Translations under genes and position numbers: made by a program
Shown: positions 43,447 through 54,404 of the stretch, piece by piece
Position numbering within the stretch: position 1 is the first letter of the stretch
How the letters are laid out: each line of letters begins with the position of its first letter
Notes under the pieces: generated by a model
The model's database searches: none
What the model saw: only the letters and a program-made list of their open reading frames with translations
What the model was told of the DNA's origin: nothing
From: Aplectana chamaeleonis
Taxonomy: Eukaryota > Nematoda > Chromadorea > Rhabditida > Cosmocercidae
Assembly (NCBI GenBank): GCA_029168955.1
Contig: JAPDOI010000444.1
Location: forward strand, 434,001 to 498,000
Direction of reading: 5' to 3'
Length of the DNA stretch: 64,000 nucleotides

Positions 43447-44800
43447 GCAGCTAAAGCTTCCTAAAACCGGTGATCTGCTTGTTTTTACGAATATTGTATG
43501 GAGATAACATTTGGTTTTAGAATGGTATTTGCTCGAATACGCGGAGTTGACTTCTCGATACTACTCAAAATTTTTCTAATCCGTTTTTTCATCCGAATTG
43601 TCCAGTGGATCCGATTTCATCTGATCGGATATCCGATAACCGATGTGGTCGAAATTCCTTGTTTCGGGTGGAATCAGTTATTCGAAATTCTCGTTTGAAC
43701 CAATATCCGTTTTATCCGATGAGTCGATTTTGCGAAATCGGCAATATCCTAAAATCCGATCCGACGCTATTTTGGCAATCGGATGGAATGTAGACTGGTC
43801 AGGGCCGACGACCTCCGAATAGAAGTTCTAACTTGTTTCTTTTTACTTTTTTCTTGCAGCTTTTCACCTAATTCCCGACTTGTGATGGCCAGATCTGTAT
43901 TGCCCCGAGGGGTGTTATAGTTCTCTCAGTGCGTAGTCGCCTTTGATTGTCGGCAAGACCACCCATAGGACCTCTGCTTGTGAGGTCATCCATTGGTCTT
44001 GCCTGTATCGATTGCTGCACGCGAGCTGGTCACGTGGATAGATAGAATACGTTGATTCCGAATCACCCTTTTTCAGATATCCTTCCGAATGACCCGAAAT
44101 TTTCACGATTGAAAACTCGATTCACCCAAAAAACGTCAAAATCCGAGTGATCCGAAATCCGATTCACTGGAAAATTGCCAAAACCCACTTGACTCAAAAT
44201 CTGAATCACCGAAATGTGCCATGAGTCGGATAATGATTCGGATACCGAATATCCGAAATATGTCATGATTCGAATCGGATAATGAGTCGGATATTAGTAA
44301 ATTCGGCTTATCTGATGTAACAACTTGCCATTTTATTCTACTGTAGCTATGTAGGTGCGTAATTACACTGCAGACATCTTATTGGCAAGCATTGCGAAAT
44401 TCACGCCACATTTTCTCCGCATCATCAGCGCAGATTTTGCGGACAATTGGTATTGATCGTCTTCGTTTGATTTGTCTGAGCGAGTATATGTAGAGCCGTT
44501 CAGAGCGACAGCGACAAAAATGGTCGAAACCATTTCCGTCGCGCGACGTTGCCGCCGTCGCAACCAGCTCGCCGCGAGGGTAGCTCAGCTCGCGTTCTCT
44601 TTCCAATGTAGGATTTAAATCCGAGTGATCCGAAGGCCTAATCATCCAAAAAGGGACGAAATCCGAGCGATTCAAATTCGAAACGTAATTTTCGGATTGA
44701 TTCGAGATCCGACTACCCGTTTCGTCTCTCTATCCGAAGGGCTCGGATTATCCGATGTTGTTATTTCGAATCTATTCATTTGAGTATGATATCCGCGACC
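43447..44800. other. TCGGAT/ATCCGA motif-rich stretch
   Basis: Three fields (about 43510-43790, 44080-44320 and 44610-44790) hold dozens of ATCCGA, TCGGAT, CCGAAAT and related motifs on both strands without regular period. The stretches between (for example 43850-44050 and 44350-44600) have ordinary composition. Repeated short sites in opposing orientations resemble subterminal regions of DNA transposons, but no terminal repeat could be paired. There are no genes. Confidence 0.5.
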
Positions 44801-46974
44801 TCTGGTTTTTGAGTTATCTGAAATCTGAGTATCCCAATTTTAGTTGATTCAGATACATTGTAAAATAGATAGTCTCCTATAGATATTCCAGGTTAACGGA
44901 TTCGAATTTTCTGCCTATTTGGTAAAGGAGTTTGCAAAATATTGAGGCTCGTTAATGCATAACCACAAGGCTGGCTCCAGGCACCTTCGCATTGAAAACA
45001 GCAAACGCCACAGGTTAACAACTGAATTTTCTTCGAGCACCCTTTACAGGAAAAATTGTGGATATTTTGCATACTGGGGTGGAGTTCAGAGTAACGAAAA
45101 CACATGGAAACGGTTTATCTTGCAAATCCATTCCAAAATGATGGAGCCACTACTGAAATAAAGATTTTATCCTCTCCTTCATAACATACCATCACCATCA
45201 TCAAAATCGCCACCATCTAAAACCGTACCTTGAAGTAGTTTCAGAAAAGTATTTCATTTAGATAAAGTTCCACGAAAGAAATCTCGATTTGCCACCATTT
45301 AAAAACGATAGAACCACCAACCACGATTATCATCCTCAGCATAGAATTCCTTTCTTCAAACCAGTTTGAATGACGTCCATGCATGTGCTAGTCCATCTTC
45401 TCTCTGGTGCCTATCCTGCAGCACAGAGCTCAGTCAAAGAACAGGCTCAAATTTTTGCTCCTCACACAGTTGTGGGGTAGTACGTCGGCACAGTAGCAAT
45501 CGAACCTGCGTGAAAAGGAATTAGCAGCACATATGCTGTGGCCACTGCTAATAGCAGTAGCTGCTGTCAAATAGCCGCATCTCCAACTGGTATAACATTG
45601 ATCCCTCCGTCGACGACCTCGACCCCTACACATTGATTGTCTTGACACGGCTGGGCTCGGTGACTCTTTTCTCCTGTGTCTGAAACTCTTCTCCATAGAT
45701 TTTTTAGGCACGAGTAAGCCCTGCGGCATCCTCTTCTACAATGGCGGCAGGTATATAAGGCGGCCACTCTAACTGAGGGGGCAGTCGGCCGTTTGGGGCC
45801 GTTCTGAGAAGGTCACATAGCTACACTCTCTAGACGTTGATTTTGAGAGGATCATCACCATGGCCAATCGCGAAGAAAGCGTACTCGTCGTGAACAGAGA
45901 CAAAAATAGTGTCTTTATTGTGGGCCGTGTCGAGGTCTCCCTTTGTTGTGATTCCTGACAAGGATCATGCTCAGATAAAAACAGCCAACTTTCCGCCGGC
46001 CAAGTCGGGCTAGTCGACTTCGCGCGGCCCCAATTTCGTGGGCGTGGCACAGCGCCCCACTTCCCGCGGGGAGAGAGGCTTTCCCGTCTCTCCGCGGAGT
46101 GTCGGCGGGCAGTCGGCTATTCCTGGGGGTCATCGAACACTCACTCATCGATTCCCACATTGGAATCATCACTGCACCCCATACTACAGTGTAGCCAATG
46201 AACAATTGCTGAGCAGAAAACGCCGTGTTGAGACTCTTTACAAAACCCGCGCTGTGTGCGACGCTGGCCTTGGACAGATGAACCACTGTCCGTTAATGGC
46301 CTCTGCGAATGGGAAGGCTGCAAGAAGCAGTGAGTGTAGGAAGCTTACCCGTAGAAGATCACTTCTTCCTTGTCAACAGCAGTTCAAGATGAGATCCCCA
46401 AGGGCGGAATATCAAATTTTGTTCTAACAGACCTTTGCTTAAAGGGTGATTTCTAAATGTGCCGCAAACTGCTTTAGGATTGCCTTCTGTCAGTCATCAG
46501 ATTAGCCGTAAGGCGGTGGCAGAAGGGCCGCAGAGTGCGTGTTCACCGTGTACGGGCAGTCAACGAAACAGCGCTGCCGACTGCCCGCGACCGATCTATT
46601 GGCCTTCCGCGGGAGGGGTTGCGGGAAGTCGGCTAGTGGTACCGCGGGAAGCGTGATGCCTCTATCTGAGTGCCTAACCGCGCTAGAGAGGGCGCTAGGC
46701 CAGATTTATTTTTGGCATTTTGCTTTTGCATTTTTGCTTTTTTTACAGAACATTCAGCCGATAATGAGGGTTAGCCTTTCAGGTTAGACATCGCATTCAA
46801 CAAATCGTCATCGGCGGCTGCTCCTGCTGCGAACAGCAGCTGCTGTTAACAACGACAAGAGGTTGAATCCGATGTCAGTCCTGGGATGCAGAACCTATTT
46901 TGCCGACGTACTACACCACGACTGTCTGCGTCTGCACTCTGCAAGTCACATCCGTCGGTGCACTGCTTTGTATC
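44801..46974. other. unassigned stretch, partly GC-rich
   Basis: A GGCAGTCGGC motif recurs (45783, 46110, and inverted near 46578-46590), with CCGCGGG motifs nearby, suggesting an old inverted-repeat element about 46080-46640. Open frames of 93-129 codons occur on both strands in the GC-rich part and overlap, so none can be supported as a gene. Confidence 0.35.
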
Positions 46975-47462
46975 TTGAGAGCAGTATTCACTATGATTTT
47001 CGCTCCCGAGTTTCACTCATAAACCATTGCGGTGACCACTAAGTGTTGCCAAAATTACGGAGAAACAGCGGAAAACGCCCCAAAAGACCTTATTTCAGTG
47101 ACATTTTTCTGAACTGGACCAGTTCTCTCGTTGGAGAAACGTTTCCTCGGATGTTAAGACCTGTGAAAATGGGGTTAATCGAAAATGGAAGAAATTTTTA
47201 TGCCAAACGGTTTTAATTAAGGTCCGAAGGGAACAGCGGAGCAACAGAAAGTAGAGAATTACAGAGGATGGGTCCACAAAAGATTTCATCATCACAACAA
47301 ACAGCTACACTGAGAGTATGGGACAGGAGTGAGAGTACAGGTTTTCGTGTGCTTCTTGTGCATTTTTCCTGATTTTTTGTCATTTCTGCGCTAAATGAAA
47401 GCGGAGCAATCGTTTGAGAAGACAATCTCGAAGTTGGTGATTATCGGGAGCACTGCCTCTGA
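46975..47462 (+). mobile_element. decayed subfamily B element, copy 4
   Basis: The left terminus TTGAGAGCAGTATTCACTAT resembles TTAAAGGCAGTGTTCACGAT of the intact copies; the right end TATCGGGAGCACTGCCTCTG matches in reverse. The length of 488 bp fits the family. The interior is more diverged than in the other copies. Confidence 0.55.
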
Positions 47463-47507
47463 TCAGCAAAGAAGCTCATCAGACCACCAGTTGAAAGACA
47501 CAGGTTC

Positions 47508-47945
47508 CTATGGAAAAAAATGATTCCTCGAGAAATATAGCTCGCTATCTCGCTTTGATGTTTGTGAGATACAGTACTTGGTGTACAAGATTACTGCCTC
47601 TGTGAACCGAGTCACAAGGGAATTATCGCTCCCCGCTCCAGCATTGAAGATCTGCTGAGCGGTTAACAGTGCATAGTTCCCGGGTTTTTCTAAGAACTGA
47701 TGAACAAAGCCCCAAGCAGATCGGCTCACCTTGAAGAGTGAACTCACCTCGAGTACGCGACCAGAAAAATAAGGACGTATTGGACTTTTACTTTTCCAAT
47801 AGTGTTTACTGCGGTTGAGCGGTCTCTTTCTCAGTTCACGCCAGTTATCGTGCAATAATACATCGAGGCCATCTTGATTGAAGACCCTTTCGTCAAGAAG
47901 TATCACAGGAGTGGGAAGCAGTGGTGAAACGGACCGGGGGCTAGA
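47508..47945 (-). CDS. possible coding exon, function unknown
   Basis: The minus-strand frame is open from about 47945 to a TAG at about 47508 (some 145 codons, no ATG at its start). It includes PTPVILLDERVFNQDGLDVL, NWRELRKRPLNRSKHYWKSK and LLTAQQIFNAGAGSDNSLV. Its composition looks like an ordinary globular protein rather than a low-complexity shadow. Immediately upstream is TTTTTTACTTCTCTAG, a pyrimidine tract ending in AG that would suit a splice acceptor. I do not recognise a family. A decayed B element ends 45 bases beyond the stop. It could be an internal or last exon of a host gene, or a fragment of an unknown element. Confidence 0.35.
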   Translation of the reverse strand, partial: SSPRSVSPLLPTPVILLDERVFNQDGLDVLLHDNWRELRKRPLNRSKHYWKSKSPIRPYFSGRVLEVSSLFKVSRSAWGFVHQFLEKPGNYALLTAQQIFNAGAGSDNSLVTRFTEAVILYTKYCISQTSKRDSELYFSRNHFFP

Positions 47946-48581
47946 GAAGTAAAAAAGCTCAATTTCTTTTCCATGCTACTGCTTGCAAAATCAGGATGAA
48001 CACTCTTGTGGCGAGAAGCTTGCATTTCGATCTTCTACATGGATCTCGATCAATGTCGAGACCACTCTACAGACCTTCGGCTTTAGAGCAAGAAGCGACA
48101 AAACTTTTGTGGTCATGTTGACAGGGGCAGGAGCTGGGCATCGAGCCCTGTAAGCTCTGGTACATCCCTAGTGACCTGTTGATTTCGATTATCACCAGTA
48201 GCGGAGCGGTGGGCCTCGGTGAAATATAACCAGTGATAAGTAGGTTTCGGCGAAAAAGCCACCGCTCCGAGCTGTGATAACCGAAAACATGAGTTCACTT
48301 GGGATGAAACAGAGTCTATCTTGCAGGCTATAAAACGGCGAAATTTACATGGTCCCTACGCGTGCCGGTGCGGAGACGAGATCTTCCTTAAGGTTTACCT
48401 AGGCTACAGTAAGCTGTATCTTTCACAATGTTTTGCCACGCTTCTGTGTCGGCCAAGTTGAACAACAGTGACACATTTCGTGAGACGCAGAATGCACAGC
48501 ACTAACTCGAGTTTGATCTTTAATCGATGACATGCTTGCATACTTTGATAGGGATTGAAATTTATTGGGTCTTGTTTTGAA
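47946..48581. other. unassigned stretch
   Basis: No gene or repeat end recognised. If 47508-47945 is an exon, upstream exons on the minus strand would be expected here, but I cannot identify any. Confidence 0.35.
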
Positions 48582-48664
48582 AATCTTGTTTTAATCAATT
48601 AAAACAAGATTAGAAGGACGAAAATCGTTCTTCTAATCTTGTTTTAATTGATTAAAACAAGATT
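48582..48664. repeat. 83-bp near-perfect palindrome
   Basis: The first 30 bases (AATCTTGTTTTAATCAATTA then AAACAAGATT) and the last 30 are exact reverse complements; each 30-mer is itself almost palindromic. The centre, AGAAGGACGAAAATCGTTCT then TCT, is also nearly self-complementary. Right after it, AGAAGGACGATTTTCAT repeats part of the centre. Confidence 0.95.
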
Positions 48665-49966
48665 AGAAGGACGATTTTCATTGAAGATGGTAATCGTCGG
48701 TGCTAGCTTTAACATTTTGGAATGGTGGAAATTTCACCAGTCCGTTGCAAAACTTTTTTGGTGGTTGTCCATGTATGAAGACCGACCGACCTACTCTGCT
48801 ATTGTATGCTCCTTTAGTAATGGTTATGGCCCTCAAGTGATAGTGATCGTTCCACATCGCTAGCAGACAAGCGGCTGTTGGGAAAAGGAGCCGTTCGGGA
48901 CGAACACTCGGGAAAGGGCACGCTCTGCCCAGAACCGGAGCAGGAAGGTGTTGAAGCTGTTATGAGTCATAGAAGAAGAAATAGAAATTTCCGCCACTAG
49001 GGTGCTCTATCAATTTGAAACGCACTTAGTCGTCATGAGACTTGTCGAATCGGTCTAAGCATAGCTATAAGGTGAAGAGACGACGCAGATCTGCTGACGA
49101 AAATGAGATGAATAGAATGGAGAAAGTTGCACGCTCCACCCCATGGTTTTTCCCATACGATAATAGGAGCCCAGACTCACAATACTTATGAGCAATTATG
49201 CTGCTAGAGAGCTGAAAGTGTTTTAAAAAGCCCTGCTATCTCAAGGAAACGTCAGAGAACGACAAGAGCAGTGAACTTTACATATTAGGATTACGTTTGT
49301 TACCGTATTAAATACGTGCAAAACACTTCAAAGAGCTGCATTTTCAGAATTATGTGAATGCTGAAACAAAGGGATTTTCTGAGGACTATTCTTGAAAGAC
49401 TTCTCATAAGTTTCAACAAAGACGCTGTTTATAGCACCGAATCACGAGTCATAGTATTTCAAGAACAATCATGTATTCACTAGAAGGCGCCAAAGTATTA
49501 CACGGAACAAATAAGCAAATTCATTGACTGTCTGAATTCGTTGAAAAGGAACTAACGTTTTTCTATTTTCGCTTCTCCAGTACATATAAGACCGTAAAAC
49601 AAATTAGGTTATGAGCGCACCCATTTTATTGGTTGCTCATAAATTACTGAGAATCTGGAGTCTAGAATAAGCAGACATCGTGAAATGAACAAGCAACGTA
49701 ATTACCACTTGTGGAATCGCCTATTATATGTGAAATTATTATACAAGCCGATGTCAAGACTCCTGTTTTCGAGATTGCAGGACAGAATTCTTGTCGGAGT
49801 GCCGACTCCTCCAATGTCGCGCAACAATTGAAGTTCAGGAACGAGGAAGGATGAGGGAGCTAGACTTGGATCAGGGAAAAAGGGAACACTGCGACAGACA
49901 AATCGTAGGCGTATGCGTAACCTCGAGAGAAGCGGGAAATGTTCCGGAAAGTTTTTCTTCTAATTT
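48665..49966. other. unassigned stretch
   Basis: No gene or repeat terminus recognised. Confidence 0.5.
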
Positions 49967-50445
49967 TTGAAGGAACAGAACACCTAGGAAATTATTTTTC
50001 AGTTTATGCAGATCTTGGAGAGAGTCACACTGATCACAGGGATACCTCTGAAATCGTCGAAAAACAGAGCTATGACTCTTAAAAGTTACCTATATTTTGA
50101 GGGTGAGAATTTGGTGTACGAGTCGTCTCAGGCCTGCATATCTCTTCAGTCACAATGGTTGCGCAAGAGCGAGCCAGGTTAAGGAGACCGTCCGCCAATG
50201 GACTGATTAACGACGACTTGTTGAGAAATCATGCATCCTTCCAGCCGCTATCGATTTAGGAAATCGGAAAAGGGGTGTGGCCCATGGTGGTGAGCGAAGG
50301 AGGTCGGGCCTATGGTGGTTGCTTATATCTCGCTTATTTGTAGGAATTGAGATCTCGCACTTGGCACGTGTTATGCAGGAGGGGTCTGCTAAAGAATCAA
50401 TTCAAAATCACAAAACTCATGTCTGAGGGTGTACTGTGCCTTCAA
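49967..50445 (+). mobile_element. subfamily H element, copy 2
   Basis: It begins TTGAAGGAACAGAACACCTA (49967) and ends TGAGGGTGTACTGTGCC followed by TTCAA (50441-50445). The core lies at about 50062-50150 (GAGCTATGACTC, GTGTACGAGTCGTCTCAGGC). The paired GGCCCATGGTGGTGAGC-type unit is present near 50280-50330. It is in opposite orientation to copy 1 at 42453 and directly joined to copy 3. Confidence 0.8.
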
Positions 50446-50934
50446 TGGCACAGAACACCCAGAAAATTATTTTTAGGTTTTTTTCCTTTTTTGGAGAGGG
50501 TCATACTCTGATCACAATGGCATTTCTGAAATCGTCCAAAACCACCTACAAACGCAGCTATAGCTTCTTGAAATTGTCTGTATTCCGAAGGCGGAAATCT
50601 GGAGGACGAATTGTCTAAGGCCTGTAAATTTGTTCATTGGCAGTTGCTGCACGAGAGCGAACTAAGAGGGGAAGGTAGACCGGCAATGGATTGAAAAACG
50701 GAAACGCGGTTAGAATTCATCCATCCAACTCGGAAAGCAAATGAGGTCGAAAATCAAGTAAAGGGGTAGGGCCCATGGTCGTGAGTGAAGAGGGTCGGGC
50801 CCGTGGTGGTCGCTTATGTCTCGCTTACCTGAAAAAAACTGAGATCTCGTACTTGGCAGCTGTTAAACAGAAGTGGTCTCCTACACTATCACATGGAAAT
50901 CCGAATAATGTCTGAGGGTATATTGTTCCTTCAA
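50441..50934 (+). mobile_element. subfamily H element, copy 3, head to tail with copy 2
   Basis: It begins TTCAATGGCACAGAACACCC, sharing the TTCAA with the preceding copy, and ends TGAGGGTATATTGTTCC then TTCAA (50930-50934). The core is at about 50545-50640, and the GGCCCATGGTCGTGAGTGA unit follows near 50770. One junction sequence serves both elements. Confidence 0.8.
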
Positions 50935-51754
50935 GCAATGCTTCCATCGCTGATCAAATCGGCTCCAGTAGATGTCTTGTAGGTGCATAGCCTTTTCTAT
51001 TCGTTACCAACCTTACTTGGTCGCCAGACCCTTTGACCAGCTGTTCAGGTTTGAGAATTGCACTACGCTCCGAGAGTTCACCTACGGAAAGCGATTCAAA
51101 GAAATTTCGGAAAGTTTCGGAAAGTTTTTTTTCTGGAACTTTTGAGTTTGCTAATCAACTATTGCTGCCTTCTCCGTTTCTGCATACATTATTCAGAGAG
51201 TATTAACGGTTTTCATAGAATTCATGGCGTTGCTCCATTCAATCGAACGGAAGGAACCAAAAGAGTGGAGAAAAATGGAAACAGATCTCACATTTTTTTG
51301 AAAATTGCAAATCACAAAAGATTTTACTGTTCACGCCCCTGAAATAAAAAACATGGTGTGGTTGCTGGCAACTCTACAAGTATACGACGGGTTCTCGGCG
51401 ATTTGCCACGACGCCTCATTCAATGACTAAATCAGACTAATTGACTGGTGAATCATCGTTTTGTTTGTGTTTTGAACCGATTTCGTTCCATCCATTTGAA
51501 ATTCAAGGGTGGGTATTGCAGGTGGATGGCTGTTTTTTTGTGACGCACAGGTGTACATAGTAGATTAGAAAATCGATAACTTAAAGAGCGGTCACATAAA
51601 TGTTGGTAGTGGTGACCGCAGGTAGGTCGCAAGCCACGCTGTGGTTCGCCGTCCACCTTGGTGCTGTCGCTACAGCCACGCTGCTGTCGATGCGCTTGGC
51701 CTGCTTAATATGGAGCTCATGTTGTCTAGTTTGGTGCATCCTGGACTTGCGTCC
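50935..51754. other. unassigned stretch
   Basis: No gene recognised. The frame at 51058-51342 lacks family features. Confidence 0.45.
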
Positions 51755-52236
51755 TTAAAGGCATAGTCCAAGCTCTGGGACGAAATATAAGATTTCCACA
51801 TAATTGTAAAGGTGACCCGTCCTACATAGCACCTGCCGAGTTAAAGCTCTCCATTTCTCCAAATAAACAAGTTATAGGAGGAAGCCACCTTGGTGCGCCC
51901 ACATCAGGAAGCCACTTTGGTACGCCCCTTCTACGATCTTTCGAGCTCAACAATGACGAGATGAGCGATGGTTCCGGGTGGATAGCCTCGTTGTTCCCTT
52001 AATTCTTAAGCTCTCTTTTTGTTCAGGTCAGCTCGCATACATCGTTGTGAGTGACGGAAGTTACAAGCCTCAGACAACTCGTCCACTATGCTCCCGCAGC
52101 TCAATTTTCGCGTGACCATAACTCCGTTCCAATAGGGTTTCAAGCGATCCTAGAACATCATTGGAATCACCACGGGACAGATTTCAAGACAGGCAGAAAA
52201 ACAGCAAAACGAATCTGAGGTTGAACGGTGCCTCCA
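51755..52236 (-). mobile_element. TTAA-type element with an H-like left and a B-like right part
   Basis: It begins with TTAA (51755-51758) and AGGCATAGTCCAAGCTCTGG. The left part follows subfamily H (AGATTTCCACATAATTGT; a doubled AAGCCACCTTGGTGCGCCC unit near 51880-51930). The right part follows subfamily B in reverse (ACAAGCCTCAGACAACTCGT at about 52060-52080, ACCATAACTCCGTTCC near 52115). It ends near GAACGGTGCCTCCAA (52236). Confidence 0.65.
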
Positions 52237-53698
52237 AGAAAAGACATTTGAATCTTTTCCGCGGCTGGGGTAGCTGTCGCGTGCGCCGGCCTGCTATTCG
52301 ATTCAATCCGAGAGAAGAGCGCAGCAGATCAGCTTACCATGCCGTCCGCCGCTTGTGAGATTTAATACTTAAGAGACCGCCTGCTCCGTGGCGAATTCCC
52401 ACAGCCGACCGGTGCGCTCCACAGTTAACCGTTTCCGTGGGTGACATGTGAGGACACGCGGTCCGCTGGGGACCATTTTGATCGGAGCAGGCTTTCTTAA
52501 TTACACAACCAGTATTCCGTCTGTACTCCACCTGGGAGTACAGAGAGCAAGCAGAGATTTGAAGTAAGACCGTGGTAAAGCAACGATCCACCGCTTTTTT
52601 ACGGGCCTGCTGTGTCTTGATTTTAGAAGGTATTCAAACTTTGCATGCACAAGATGCTTTGAAACACTTGGCAAATTTTTGGGCGTGCTGGCCCCGGAAA
52701 TAAACGTTTGTCTTTCGACATCTAGAAAGTTCTGCAGGTCACAGGTAATGCTTAGAACTGTGCCATGCGGAGCACGACCGTCCACTATGTATGTGAAGCC
52801 CTGTTAAACCTCATGGAGGACTTTCGGCGGACTATTAAGCTTTGACCTGCAAAATTTTATGTTATAACCGATGAAAGTTTCATCAGAATTGCCAAAATGG
52901 AAAGCAAATTCACGATGAGCACCTCCCTCCATCGCCCTCCTCGCCACCAAATGACCACCTGGGCGACGTAGCACCGAAACCTCAAACGTTCACAACGGAT
53001 AACGAGCGGCACGGCAGACAACAACGGTGCTTCTAAAAAACGTGAAAGAAACACCATTTGATTGTTGAAGGCCTCCAAATACACCCCTTAGTGAATTTTC
53101 AACAAAATCTTGAGCATCGAACTAATGACAGGTTCTCAGCCCCCCCCCCTGTTATCCTCCTCCGCAGTTTAGCAAAATCTGGAACATAGATGACCGACGG
53201 CTCGCATACCTGAGTCGGCGGAAATTTTAGTGATAACTGAAAGGTAAACACCAGAACCTTGTGTAGCAATTTGAATGACCCTCTGTGTCAATGCAGCCAA
53301 ATCATAAATGATGACCTACTGCAGTCATCTCGAATAGGTGGCACTGATATTCCGAAAATCAACAAGAGAACATCAGTTTTGTGATAAGCATCATTTTAAT
53401 AACCCCCTTTAGCAGATTATCGAATCATTTCCTTCCGACCAAAGAAGCTCCAAAAAGTGAAAAGTGCCATTCCTGAGATTTTTCGGAGATGGTAGTAAAA
53501 TTACTAGGAACACTCAAAATGCTTGACCACTGCGAATGTAGATAGGTTACATTATAAGGAACCTATTCGTATTTGAAAAGGACTCGAAGCATTATAAATT
53601 CGAAAAATATTGAAAGTTCTGTGGCGTGGGTGCGCAGTGTGGACACGCGGTCCGAGGGGCAAAACAGCCGTGGGTGCGCAGTGTGGACAAGCGGTCTC
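52237..53698. other. unassigned stretch
   Basis: A minus-strand frame of 94 codons at 52785-52501 and others near it have no recognised family. A C-run lies near 53140-53150. ACGCGGTCCG occurs near 52455 and 53645, and CGTGGGTGCGCAGTGTGGAC is repeated at about 53625 and 53669. Confidence 0.4.
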
Positions 53699-54104
53699 TT
53701 AAAGGCAAGGTCCGGTCAGTCTTTGACACCACCGAAATTCGGGTTAGATAGATTGGGCTGGTCTAGCTGGACGCCGTCCAAAATTTTCACAATTTCCAAG
53801 TCCGTATTTCTGGAGAAAACAGCATGAAAGTCAGGGATTACGGTATTCACAGCATGATAATCATGGCTGGAATGACCGATAATTACACAGCACTTTTGAA
53901 GAATGCGTGGACAACAGCTAAAATATGGACGATGGCCGCACTTTTCTGACTTTTCTGGATCATTGGCTCGCGGAAGTGGCTTTAATAACTCGAAGAAGAC
54001 CGGTTTCACGCAGATTTCGCATGTTCCTTCGGACTACCAGTACCATGAGCACAGGTTCAGCGGAAAATCTCAGAATCGAAATTCTGCCCGGACCCTGCCT
54101 TTAA
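53699..54104. mobile_element. TTAA-flanked miniature element, subfamily I
   Basis: TTAA lies at 53699-53702 and 54101-54104. Inner termini are AGGCAAGGTCCGGTCAG on the left and, in reverse complement, AGGCAGGGTCCGGGCAG on the right. Length 406 bp. There is no transposase; the minus-strand 97-codon frame is not recognisable. Confidence 0.85.
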
Positions 54105-54148
54105 GTGTTAAACCGCTCACGCCAGCAGCGGGTGTAACTGTATGTACA

Positions 54149-54404
54149 TACAGTTCAGCTCCGCACTGCCGTTCAGTCCGCAAAGTGCACGCTGATTGCG
54201 AAATCGTGCTGCGGCGCGGTTGCGCGTATCCTCAGACAGAGATATAGGATCACCCGGGCGGTGTAGATCACCCGGGCGCCAAAGGCAAAAACCGCCCGGG
54301 TGATCCCTTATCCCTGTCTGAGGATACTCGCAACCGCGCCGCAGCGCGATTTCGCAATCAGCGTGCACTTTGCGGACTGAACGGCAGTGCGGAGGTGAGC
54401 TGTA
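54149..54404. mobile_element. GC-rich palindromic miniature element J, copy 1
   Basis: Inverted arms of more than 100 bases begin TACAGTTCAGCTCCGCACTG and continue CCGTTCAGTCCGCAAAGTGC. The centre contains opposing GATCACCCGGGCGG motifs. Length 256 bp. It lies 45 bases from the end of element I. The second copy is at 56265. Confidence 0.88.

Noticed and set aside
45915..46427. Overlapping 123- and 129-codon frames as a gene
   Set aside because: Both strands are open because of GC-rich repeats; neither shows a family feature.
52501..52785. 94-codon minus-strand frame as a gene
   Set aside because: No recognised motif and other frames are open in the same region.
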